From contig NZ_JAGETW010000005.1 of assembly GCF_017571475.1 (NCBI RefSeq), positions 161,542 through 225,541 on the forward strand: a stretch of DNA of 64,000 bases, given 5' to 3'. The stretch comes from Thiomicrorhabdus sp. 6S3-12. Its GTDB lineage: Bacteria > Pseudomonadota > Gammaproteobacteria > Thiomicrospirales > Thiomicrospiraceae. A program made the translations under genes and the position numbers. Shown in pieces: positions 1 through 7,360 of this stretch. The notes below the pieces were generated by a model, which searched no databases, was not told the origin of the DNA, and was given only the letters and a program-made list of their open reading frames with translations. Numbering within the stretch: position 1 is the stretch's first letter; each line of letters begins with the position of its first letter.

Positions 1-1
1 G

Positions 2-337
2 CATCTGTTTATCCGTCGCGACGGCTCGGTCATTCAGTATGTCCCTTTTGACAAACGGGCCTGGCATGCGGGTTTGTCGAGCTATCACGGGCGGCAGAGT
101 TGTAACGATTTTTCGATTGGTATCGAGCTTGAAGGGACGGACTTCACGCCCTATACGGCGACGCAATATCAGAGTCTGGCGCAGTCGATCCATGCGATCT
201 GGCAAGCTTATCCGCAAATGCCGACCGAGGCGGTAACCGGACATAGCGACATCGCTCCGGGCCGTAAAACCGATCCGGGCGTCTATTTTGTCTGGGAAGC
301 GCTTGAAAGATTGTTGCAACAACGATTTTTGCGTTAA
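2..337 (+). CDS. ampD: AmpD, 1,6-anhydro-N-acetylmuramyl-L-alanine amidase (5' end cut by window)
   Basis: A cytoplasmic zinc amidase that removes the peptide from anhydro-muropeptides during peptidoglycan recycling. The frame is open from base 2 with no start in view, so the N-terminal third is missing. The visible part has the family-typical segment RRDGSVIQYVPFDKRAWHAG and, near the C-terminus, HSDIAPGRKTDPG, which carries the zinc-binding His and Asp of AmpD. In enterobacteria AmpD activity influences AmpC beta-lactamase induction through AmpR; no ampR or ampC is visible here. Identification is firm although the gene is partial. Confidence 0.93.
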   Translation, partial: HLFIRRDGSVIQYVPFDKRAWHAGLSSYHGRQSCNDFSIGIELEGTDFTPYTATQYQSLAQSIHAIWQAYPQMPTEAVTGHSDIAPGRKTDPGVYFVWEALERLLQQRFLR

Positions 338-433
338 GGGTTCAAGCGTGTAATATTTGATTTTAAACAGGTCGTTCGGACGAGGCTTGTTTTAAGATGT
401 ACCTATTCTTGGATGTTAAGAATGGAAAAATGA

Positions 434-673
434 TCAGGCGATCCAGCTGTTGCCGTTGTTGCGATTACCCGGTTTCTGATTGCCGCCGGTTTTCTCCGGT
501 TCTTTGGGAACGAATTTCAGACAGATTTCACCGGATGTTTCCAGCACAACCTGACTGGGCATTTTGGCGGTTTTGAAGCCGAAAGCCTTGCATCCTCTAG
601 GGTTGGAAGGCTCCCAGGTGATATAGAAATGTTTGCATTTGAAGCAGTCGACCGAATTAGTTTTTTTCATCAT
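434..673 (-). CDS. Small Cys-rich conserved protein of unknown function
   Basis: About 79 residues, beginning MMKKTNSVDCFKCKHFYITW. It has a CxxC pair (CFKC), a further Cys in RGCKAFGF and a fourth in EICLKF, so four cysteines could form a zinc-ribbon-like site; that is inference. The C-terminal tail is rich in Gly, Asn and Lys and probably flexible. Short proteins of this layout recur in gammaproteobacteria, and I recall some carrying a dubious 'uracil-DNA glycosylase' label, which the sequence does not support. Two ATG codons at 673 and 670 are both usable and neither has a good ribosome binding site. It is transcribed opposite to its neighbours ampD and fldA. Confidence 0.7.
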   Translation of the reverse strand: MMKKTNSVDCFKCKHFYITWEPSNPRGCKAFGFKTAKMPSQVVLETSGEICLKFVPKEPEKTGGNQKPGNRNNGNSWIA

Positions 674-829
674 TAACAATAAAATTTAATAAATAAGGCG
701 TTAATCTGACTATGCTATGATTGCGCCCAATTTTGCTTGAGTCAATAGTTGATGAAATTACCGCCTTTTATCAAGGTGGCTCAGGCCGTAGCAGTAAACA
801 GACAAACTAGCAGTTTAAAGGATCACAGC

Positions 830-1345
830 ATGAGTAAAGTTGGCCTATTTTACGGAACGGATACCGGAAATACCGAACGTGTCGCAGATTTAATCAAGCA
901 GAAGATGGGAGAAGATCTGGTTGATGTTTACGATATTGCCACAGCCAGTGCCGACGATTTTGCCAAATACGATAAAATCATTCTTGGTCAGCCAACCTGG
1001 TATTACGGTGAATTGCAGAGTAGCTGGGACGATTTCTGGGAAGATTTCAAAGGAATCGATTTCACCGGTAAGACGGTTGCCTGTTTCGGACTGGGCGATC
1101 AGGCGGATTATTCCGAGTACTTCCTTGATGCCATGGGAATGATGCACGACATCGCCGTGGAAAACGGAGCTACGCCTGCGGGTTATACTTCAACCGACGG
1201 TTTTGAATTCGACGAGTCGAAAGCGGTTACCGAAGACGAAGAGTTTTTTGTCGGACTGGGTATTGATGAAGATCAGCAGCCGGAGTTGACCGATGAACGT
1301 GTCGATAACTGGGTTGAGCAGATCAAGGAAGAATTCGAACTGTAA
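830..1345 (+). CDS. fldA: Flavodoxin, long-chain type
   Basis: A 171-residue FMN electron carrier. The FMN phosphate loop GTDTGNT lies at residues 9-15, the region QPTWYYGELQSSW supplies the first flavin-stacking aromatic, and GLGDQADYSEYF supplies the second. The insertion typical of long-chain flavodoxins is present. The start at 830 is chosen because AAAGGA lies eight bases upstream and the protein then begins MSKVGLFYG as the family does; an in-frame upstream extension to 749 would add 27 unconserved residues. The protein is very acidic. A strong terminator follows, so it is probably monocistronic. Confidence 0.95.
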   Translation: MSKVGLFYGTDTGNTERVADLIKQKMGEDLVDVYDIATASADDFAKYDKIILGQPTWYYGELQSSWDDFWEDFKGIDFTGKTVACFGLGDQADYSEYFLDAMGMMHDIAVENGATPAGYTSTDGFEFDESKAVTEDEEFFVGLGIDEDQQPELTDERVDNWVEQIKEEFEL

Positions 1346-1367
1346 TTATCTGTTTCGAATACTTGGC

Positions 1368-1409
1368 AAAAAGCCGTGGTAATGCATTGTCTTACCACGG
1401 CTTTTTTTG
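1368..1409 (+). terminator. Rho-independent terminator of fldA
   Basis: AAGCCGTGGTAA and TTACCACGGCTT pair across a short loop and are followed by seven T. The run of A before the stem could also let it work on the minus strand for the facing HAD gene. Confidence 0.9.
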
Positions 1410-1444
1410 TTTTAGAAGGTGTTGGTTGAGGGCTGGACGGTCGC

Positions 1445-2101
1445 TTAGTCGCGCAATGAAATGCACGGCCAGCCGTGTTCTTGAGCATAAGTGGTCAACT
1501 TCTCATCACCGTCGACAACGATCGGATGATCGACCAGTTTTAGCAGCGGCAGATCATTGTGTGAATCGGAATAGAAGTAACTGCCTTCAAGATTTTTATC
1601 GTTCTGTTGCATCCATTCCTGCAGACGAACAACTTTGCCCTCCTGATAGGTTGGAGTGCCTTCGACCTCGCCGGTATAACGACCGGCCTTGATTTCTCCT
1701 TCCGTGCCGAGCAGCGTTTCGATTCCGTAACGCAATCCGATCGGGCGGGTAATAAAAGTGTTGGTAGCGGTAACGATCAAAACATCGTCGCCTTGCTGTT
1801 TGTGTTTCTCGACCAGCGCCAACGCTTTGGGCAGAACGATCGGTTCGATAAACTCGTTCATGAATTGGCGGTGCCATTCGGCCAGTGTTTCCATGCTCTG
1901 TTCGCTTAAAGGTTGTAGAGCGAATCGCTGATAGGCGTAAATATCCAGCGTGCCGTTTTTATAGTCTTCATAGAACTGCGCGTTGGTTTTGGCGAAGGCT
2001 TCGCCGTCAACGTAACCTTTCTGAACCAGAAACTCGCCCCACAGATAATCACTGTCGTTGGCAATCAAAGTATTATCAAGATCGAAAATCGCTAAAGCCA
2101 T
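1445..2101 (-). CDS. HAD-superfamily IB phosphatase (SerB-like / CicA family)
   Basis: A 218-residue haloacid-dehalogenase phosphatase. Motif I is FDLDNT with the nucleophile Asp7 and acid/base Asp9. Motif II is the IVTATN stretch and motif III/IV is SDSHNDLPLL near the C-terminus. An all-alpha cap follows motif I, as in the HAD-IB subfamily containing phosphoserine phosphatase and the CicA-like proteins. The natural substrate cannot be told from sequence; phosphoserine or histidinol phosphate are possible. It is convergent with fldA and divergent from rppH, so it is probably transcribed alone from the 2102-2365 gap. Confidence 0.88.
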   Translation of the reverse strand: MALAIFDLDNTLIANDSDYLWGEFLVQKGYVDGEAFAKTNAQFYEDYKNGTLDIYAYQRFALQPLSEQSMETLAEWHRQFMNEFIEPIVLPKALALVEKHKQQGDDVLIVTATNTFITRPIGLRYGIETLLGTEGEIKAGRYTGEVEGTPTYQEGKVVRLQEWMQQNDKNLEGSYFYSDSHNDLPLLKLVDHPIVVDGDEKLTTYAQEHGWPCISLRD

Positions 2102-2365
2102 GACTTTAAAGCCTTATATACAAAATGAATTGATGCGCATCCTAGCGGATAACGCATTTTTGTCAACCGATTCGACGTCTGAGAATCGTTCCCTCTGCAT
2201 GAGATTAAACCCCGTAAAATGTTCCAAAGTGCAGAAAAATCAGGCTTGCCAAATATTAAACATTTCTTGTCAGACGTGAACTAAGCGACAATTTTAAATT
2301 GAAAAATCCGCGCATTTTAGGCACTATTATCCGAATTAAATGATTTTGAGTGTTTTTAGTTTTTC

Positions 2366-2848
2366 ATGATAGATGAACATGGATATCGACAGAATGTCGG
2401 AATAATAATAGTAAATAAAGATGGCAAGCTGTTTTGGGGGAAGAGGGTTCATCAGGAAGCCTGGCAATTCCCGCAAGGGGGAATTCGTGAACACGAAACT
2501 CCGCAGCAGGCCGCTTTTCGCGAATTGAAAGAAGAGGTCGGTCTGGAGCCTTCGGATGTCCGTGTGCTCGGGCGTACCAATGGCTGGCTTAGCTATGATC
2601 TGCCCAAACACCTGATCCGGCACAACAGTCAGCCTTTGTGCGTCGGGCAGAAACAGGTCTGGTTTCTGCTGGGCTTGGAAAGCGATGCCAGTCGAATCGA
2701 TCTTAACCGGCACGATACGCCGGAGTTCGAAGATTGGGATTGGGTCGATTACTGGCGCCCGGTTCAGGAAGTAGTTAACTTCAAGCAGGCCGTGTACCAC
2801 AAAGCGCTGACCGAACTCGAGCACGCTCTGAATAAATTCTGGATGTGA
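2366..2848 (+). CDS. rppH: RNA pyrophosphohydrolase RppH
   Basis: A Nudix hydrolase of 160 residues that removes pyrophosphate from the 5' triphosphate end of mRNA and so triggers RNase E decay. The Nudix box runs from about residue 38 to 60 with all consensus positions (G38, E44, R52-E53, E56-E57, G59). The opening MIDEHGYRQNVGIII and WQFPQGG match RppH/NudH closely, and the length is the family norm. The ribosome binding site is weak, but the start is fixed by homology to the family's N-terminus. A terminator follows directly. Confidence 0.96.
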   Translation: MIDEHGYRQNVGIIIVNKDGKLFWGKRVHQEAWQFPQGGIREHETPQQAAFRELKEEVGLEPSDVRVLGRTNGWLSYDLPKHLIRHNSQPLCVGQKQVWFLLGLESDASRIDLNRHDTPEFEDWDWVDYWRPVQEVVNFKQAVYHKALTELEHALNKFWM

Positions 2849-2864
2849 TTTAACGCCTTTTACG

Positions 2865-2893
2865 AAACCCCGCCGCGAGCGGGGTTTTTGTTT
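2865..2893 (+). terminator. Rho-independent terminator of rppH
   Basis: Stem AAACCCCGC / GCGGGGTTT with a five-base loop, followed by T5GT4. Confidence 0.93.
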
Positions 2894-3017
2894 TAATTTC
2901 CCCGGAAATGCTATTTATGAATGCAATAGAAGAGTTTTAAAAACAAAAGCTTAGCTTCTTTGAATGCCTGCAAAGCCCCTCGACATAAGCTTATCACTGA
3001 AAACTTAAATAAAAAAT

Positions 3018-3026
3018 GGTATGATG
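3018..3026 (+). promoter_or_regulatory. Candidate extended -10 promoter of aceE
   Basis: TGG followed by TATGAT makes an extended -10 element in an AT-rich stretch. No convincing -35 is seen 17 bases upstream, which is tolerated for extended -10 promoters. Transcription from here would give a leader of about 200 nt before aceE. Confidence 0.5.
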
Positions 3027-3041
3027 CCCCAACTTTTAATA

Positions 3042-3203
3042 AACCTGCAATTGCGAGAAATGTCCCTCTGGTCGGCATTCTCGGGCAGGTTTGCGTCAGG
3101 GAAAACTAAGTAGCTGGAAACCTTGGCGTTAAAAAAATGTTGGCGCTAGCGATAAGAACTATCCATAGCGAAAAGTCACTTCAGGCTTACCCAGCTCCTG
3201 AAG
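3042..3203 (+). promoter_or_regulatory. Structured 5' leader of aceE
   Basis: Two inverted repeats fall between the promoter candidate and aceE. The first (3042-3092) nests an outer stem AAACCTGC/GCAGGTTT around an inner CGAGAA/TTCTCG stem. The second (3179-3203) is a perfect CTTCAGG/CCTGAAG hairpin about 20 bases before the ribosome binding site. Neither has a T-tract, so they are not simple terminators. A regulatory or mRNA-stabilising role is inference. Confidence 0.55.
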
Positions 3204-3235
3204 ACAAATATCCAACCCATTGAGGAAAACTTATT

Positions 3236-5896
3236 ATGAGCGAACAGTTTGTAGATCAGGATCCACAGGAGACTCAAGAGTGGATCGATGCGCTGGAAGC
3301 GGTGGTCGAATTTGAAGGTTCCGACAAGGCTCAGCACATTATTGCCAGTCTAATCGAAAAAGCGCGTGTTCACGGCATTGATATTCCATACTCTGCCAAT
3401 ACACCTTATATCAATACCATTTCCGTTGAAGAACAGGTTAACTATCCTGGCGATATGGGGCTTGAAACCCGTATTCGTTCGCTATTGCGCTGGAATGCGA
3501 TGGCGATGGTATCACGCGCAAATAAAACCACCAGTGTTGGTGGGCACATCGCTTCTTACGCTTCAAGCTGTACGCTGTATGAGGTGGGGATGAACCACTT
3601 CTTTAAAGGACCTAAGCACGCGCAGGGCGCGGATATGGTGTTCTTCCAGGGGCACACGGCTCCGGGTATGTACTCGCGTTCTTTTATGGAAGGCCGTTTC
3701 GAAGCGGATCGCCTGCGTAACTTCCGTCAGGAAGTGGATCAGGAAGGTCTGTCTTCTTATCCTCACCCATGGTTGATGCCGGATTACTGGCAGTTCCCGA
3801 CCGTATCTATGGGTCTGGGGCCTCTAATGGCAATCTACCAGGCGCGTTTCATGAAATATATGCAGGCTCGCGGCCTGGCACAGACCGAAGGACGTAAAGT
3901 CTGGGCATTCCTGGGCGACGGTGAGATGGATGAACCGGAATCACGTGGTGCGATCCAGTTGGCGAAACGCGAAAAACTGGATAACCTGATTTTCGTAATC
4001 AACTGTAACCTGCAGCGTCTTGACGGTCCGGTTCGTGGTAACGACAAGATCATTCAGGAATTGGAAGGCGTCTTCCGTGGTGCCGGTTGGCAGGTTCTGA
4101 AAGTCATCTGGGGTTCAGGCTGGGATCGTCTGCTGCAGAAAGACGAAACCGGTAAGCTGATCGAGCGCATGGGTGAAGTCGTTGATGGTGAATACCAGGC
4201 TTATAAAGCGAAAGACGGTGCATTCGTTCGCGAACACTTCTTCGGTAAGTACCCTGAAACCGCAGCGCTGGTTGCGGATATGACCGACGACGAAATCTTC
4301 AAACTGACTCGTGGTGGTCACTCGCCGCGTAAGATCTACAACGCTTATAAGCGTGCAACCGAATCGCAAGGTCAACCGACGGTTATCCTGGCGAAAACCG
4401 TTAAAGGTTACGGTATGGGCGCTTACGGTGAAGCGGCGAATACCGCTCACCAACAGAAGAAACTGGATAAAGACGGCCTGAAATATTTCCGTGACCGTTT
4501 CTCTGTTCCGATTTCAGACGAAGAGTTGGAAAAAGACATTCCGTTCTACCGTCCGGACGAAGATTCCGACATCATGAAATACATGAAAGAGCGCCGTGAT
4601 GCGCTGGGTGGACCGATTCCTGCACGTCATGACGACGCAGAACCGCTACCGGTGCCTGCTTTGGATGCATTTAAGATGCTGACCGACGGTACCGGCGATC
4701 GTGAAATGTCGACTACTATGGCATTCGTGCGTATTATCTCGATCCTGTTGCGTGACAAGGCGCTTGGACCGCGTGTTGTTCCGATTATCCCGGATGAAGC
4801 GCGTACGTTCGGTATGGAAGGTCTGTTCCGTCAGGTCGGTATCTACGATCCGGCAGGTCAGTTGTATGAGCCGATGGATGCCGATCAGTTGATGTGGTAC
4901 AAAGAGTCCGCCAACGGTCAGGTATTCGAAGAGGGGATCAACGAAGCCGGTTCCATGGCGAACTGGGTTGCTGCGGCGACCGCTTATGCGAACTACGGCG
5001 TAAGCATGATTCCGTTCTATATCTACTACTCGATGTTCGGTTTCCAGCGTATCGGTGACCTGGCCTGGGCGGCCGGTGACTCGCGTGCGCGTGGTTTCCT
5101 GATCGGTGGTACTGCCGGTCGTACGACGCTTGAAGGTGAAGGTCTGCAGCACCAGGACGGTCACAACCTGATCCAGTTCGACCACGTTCCGAACTGTCTG
5201 TCCTACGATCCGACGTTCGCTTACGAAATGGCGGTGATTATCCGTGACGGTATTAAACGCATGTTCCACGATAAGGAAGACGTTTATTACTACATCACCG
5301 GTATGAACGAAAATTACAGCCATCCTGCGATGCCGGAAGGTTCCGAGGAAGGCATTCTGAAAGGGATGTACTCCTTCAAGAAATCCGCTGCCAAGCATAA
5401 GAACAAAGTTCAGCTTATGGGGTCGGGTACGATCTTCCGTGAAGTGATTGAAGCGGCTGAGATGCTGGAAAGCGATTGGAACGTAGCGGCCGATATCTGG
5501 GGTGTACCAAGCTTTAACCTGGTTCGCCGCGACGGTATCGAAGTCACTCGCTGGAATACGCTGCACCCTGAAGCGGAAGCGAAAGTGCCTTATGCAACTG
5601 AACTGCTTTCCGGTTCCGAAGGGCCGTTCATTGCGGCGACGGATTACATCCGTGACTATCCTGAACGTATCCGTGACTATGTTCCGGGTGAATACTATGT
5701 GTTGGGTACCGACGGCTTCGGTCGTTCCGATACCCGTGAACAGCTACGTAAATTCTTTGAAGTCGATCGCCACTATGTGGTGGTTACGGCGCTTAAAGCG
5801 TTGGCTGATGCAGGCTCTATCGATGCTAAGGTTGTTTCCGAAGCGATCGCTAAATACGGCCTGGAAGCGGATAAAGTCTATCCGGTTCACGCCTGA
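3236..5896 (+). CDS. aceE: Pyruvate dehydrogenase E1 component, homodimeric type
   Basis: An 886-residue thiamine-diphosphate enzyme that decarboxylates pyruvate and transfers the acetyl group to the lipoyl arm of AceF. It is the single-chain gammaproteobacterial type, within one residue of the E. coli length. The ThDP/Mg site is seen as GDGEMDEPESRGA followed by NCNLQRLDGPV at roughly residues 228-262, and the C-terminal half carries the conserved DEARTFGMEGLFRQ and GEGLQHQDGH segments. The start is supported by a TGAGG site ten bases upstream. It is the first gene of aceE-aceF-lpdA, but a terminator and 138 bases separate it from aceF. No frameshift or missing motif was seen. Confidence 0.98.
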   Translation: MSEQFVDQDPQETQEWIDALEAVVEFEGSDKAQHIIASLIEKARVHGIDIPYSANTPYINTISVEEQVNYPGDMGLETRIRSLLRWNAMAMVSRANKTTSVGGHIASYASSCTLYEVGMNHFFKGPKHAQGADMVFFQGHTAPGMYSRSFMEGRFEADRLRNFRQEVDQEGLSSYPHPWLMPDYWQFPTVSMGLGPLMAIYQARFMKYMQARGLAQTEGRKVWAFLGDGEMDEPESRGAIQLAKREKLDNLIFVINCNLQRLDGPVRGNDKIIQELEGVFRGAGWQVLKVIWGSGWDRLLQKDETGKLIERMGEVVDGEYQAYKAKDGAFVREHFFGKYPETAALVADMTDDEIFKLTRGGHSPRKIYNAYKRATESQGQPTVILAKTVKGYGMGAYGEAANTAHQQKKLDKDGLKYFRDRFSVPISDEELEKDIPFYRPDEDSDIMKYMKERRDALGGPIPARHDDAEPLPVPALDAFKMLTDGTGDREMSTTMAFVRIISILLRDKALGPRVVPIIPDEARTFGMEGLFRQVGIYDPAGQLYEPMDADQLMWYKESANGQVFEEGINEAGSMANWVAAATAYANYGVSMIPFYIYYSMFGFQRIGDLAWAAGDSRARGFLIGGTAGRTTLEGEGLQHQDGHNLIQFDHVPNCLSYDPTFAYEMAVIIRDGIKRMFHDKEDVYYYITGMNENYSHPAMPEGSEEGILKGMYSFKKSAAKHKNKVQLMGSGTIFREVIEAAEMLESDWNVAADIWGVPSFNLVRRDGIEVTRWNTLHPEAEAKVPYATELLSGSEGPFIAATDYIRDYPERIRDYVPGEYYVLGTDGFGRSDTREQLRKFFEVDRHYVVVTALKALADAGSIDAKVVSEAIAKYGLEADKVYPVHA

Positions 5897-5900
5897 TGTT

Positions 5901-5935
5901 AAAAGCCACACTGTTTTGGCAGTGTGGCTTTTTTT
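5901..5935 (+). terminator. Terminator hairpin between aceE and aceF
   Basis: AAGCCACACTG and CAGTGTGGCTT form an 11-bp stem with a six-base loop, followed by T7. It is as strong as the operon-end terminators in this window yet lies inside the pdh gene set. It may partially terminate, so that E1 is made in excess of E2/E3 or aceF has its own promoter. Confidence 0.88.
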
Positions 5936-5951
5936 ACGCGAAAGAATTAAC

Positions 5952-5967
5952 GTATGATGCATCATAC
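5952..5967 (+). promoter_or_regulatory. 16-bp perfect palindrome upstream of aceF
   Basis: GTATGATGCATCATAC is exactly self-complementary. It sits just after the aceE terminator and 67 bases before the aceF start, where a second promoter would be expected. It does not resemble the PdhR box. A dimeric regulator's operator is the obvious guess, with no proof. Confidence 0.5.
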
Positions 5968-6034
5968 ATAGTATTTTCGAGACACTGCCGCAGCAGAATT
6001 TTGCGGCGGTGGCTCTACAGGAAGGAAAATTCCA

Positions 6035-7351
6035 ATGGCTATTACACAAGTTAATGTTCCTGATATCGGGGATTTTGATTCGGTCGAAGTTATCGAAGTT
6101 CTAGTCGCAGAAGGTGACGAAGTTGCCCTGGACGACTCTCTAATTACCCTTGAATCCGATAAAGCGACGATGGAGATTCCATCGCCGTTTGCCGGTAAAA
6201 TCACCAAAATTTCTGTCTCCGTAGGCGATAAGGTCTCCGAAGGCGATTACATTCTGGATATCGAAGCGGCTGAAGGTGCAGCAGAAGCGCCGGCAGAACC
6301 GGCTAAGGCCGAAAGCGCTGCGGCTCCGGAACAAGCGCCTGCTCAAGCGAAACCAGAGCCGACACCGGCGCCGCAAGTGGTTAAACAGCCTGCGCACAAT
6401 GTGCCTGCGGCTGCCAAGCCGGTTAATCCTCAGGCGATGGGCGCGGCCTTCCACGCTTCGCCTTCGGTGCGTGCTTTTGCCCGTAAACTGGGTGTTGATC
6501 TGACTTCGGTTTCCGGTTCCGGTCCGAAAGGTCGTATCCAGCAAAACGATGTTGAAGCGGCGATTAAAGCGGTTATGTCCGGTCAGGCTGCGGCTCCGGG
6601 ACAAACTGCCGGTTCCGGCATTCCACCGATTCCGGGTATCGATTTCAGCCAGTTCGGCGAAACCACCACCGAAGAGCTGGGACGCATCAAGAAAATCTCC
6701 GGTAAATTCCTGCATGCAAGCTGGTTGAACGTTCCGCACGTTACTCAGTTCGACGAATGCGACATTACCGAAATGGATCAGTTCCGTAAGGATCAGAAAG
6801 CGGCCGCCGAGAAGCAAGGTATCAAACTGACTCCACTGGTCTTCGTTATGAAGGCGGTGGTCAAAGCGCTGCAGGATTTCCCAAGCTTCAATGCGTCTCT
6901 GTCCGAAGATGCGCAATCTATTATCTATAAGCACTACTACAACATCGGTATCGCGGTAGATACGCCGAACGGTCTAGTGGTACCTGTGGTTAAGGATGTC
7001 GATAAGAAAGGCATCTACGAGCTGTCTCAGGATCTGATGGAAATCTCCGCTAAAGCGCGTGATGGCAAGTTAGGGCCGAAAGATATGCAGGGCGGTTGTT
7101 TCACCATTTCCAGCCTGGGCGGTATCGGCGGTACTCAGTTTACGCCGATCGTTAATGCGCCTGAAGTAGCAATCATGGGTCTGTCAAAAGCGAAAATGCA
7201 GCCGGTTTGGAACGGTAGCGACTTCGAACCGCGTCTGATCATGCCGTTCAGCGTTTCTTACGACCACCGTGCAGTTGACGGTGCCGAAGGGGTTCGCTTT
7301 ACGACGACCGTAGCGAAATATCTGTCTGATCTGCGTCAGCTAATTCTATAA
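6035..7351 (+). CDS. aceF: Pyruvate dehydrogenase E2, dihydrolipoyllysine acetyltransferase
   Basis: A 438-residue core protein that accepts the acetyl group on its lipoyl lysine and passes it to CoA. Domains in order: one lipoyl domain (1-80) with ESDKATMEI, lipoylated Lys43; a flexible Ala/Pro/Glu linker (81-138); the E1/E3-binding domain (about 141-178, SPSVRAFARKLG); a second linker; and the catalytic domain (about 205-438) with SYDHRAVDG, catalytic His411 and Asp415. E. coli AceF has three lipoyl domains; this has one. The start is preceded by AGGAAGGA. It is ten bases from lpdA, so those two are cotranscribed. Confidence 0.97.
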   Translation: MAITQVNVPDIGDFDSVEVIEVLVAEGDEVALDDSLITLESDKATMEIPSPFAGKITKISVSVGDKVSEGDYILDIEAAEGAAEAPAEPAKAESAAAPEQAPAQAKPEPTPAPQVVKQPAHNVPAAAKPVNPQAMGAAFHASPSVRAFARKLGVDLTSVSGSGPKGRIQQNDVEAAIKAVMSGQAAAPGQTAGSGIPPIPGIDFSQFGETTTEELGRIKKISGKFLHASWLNVPHVTQFDECDITEMDQFRKDQKAAAEKQGIKLTPLVFVMKAVVKALQDFPSFNASLSEDAQSIIYKHYYNIGIAVDTPNGLVVPVVKDVDKKGIYELSQDLMEISAKARDGKLGPKDMQGGCFTISSLGGIGGTQFTPIVNAPEVAIMGLSKAKMQPVWNGSDFEPRLIMPFSVSYDHRAVDGAEGVRFTTTVAKYLSDLRQLIL

Positions 7352-7360
7352 GGAAGACTC

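Noticed and set aside
749..829. N-terminal extension of the flavodoxin
   Set aside because: No ribosome binding site and no similarity; the ATG at 830 has a good site and the family-typical first residues.
4646..5566. 306-codon minus-strand open frame inside aceE
   Set aside because: It is antisense to a strongly conserved gene; open antisense frames are common when the codon bias is strong, and the product has no family features.
6140..6934. 264-codon minus-strand frame inside aceF
   Set aside because: Arg/Phe-rich product caused by the reverse reading of an Ala/Glu-rich linker; no start signal.
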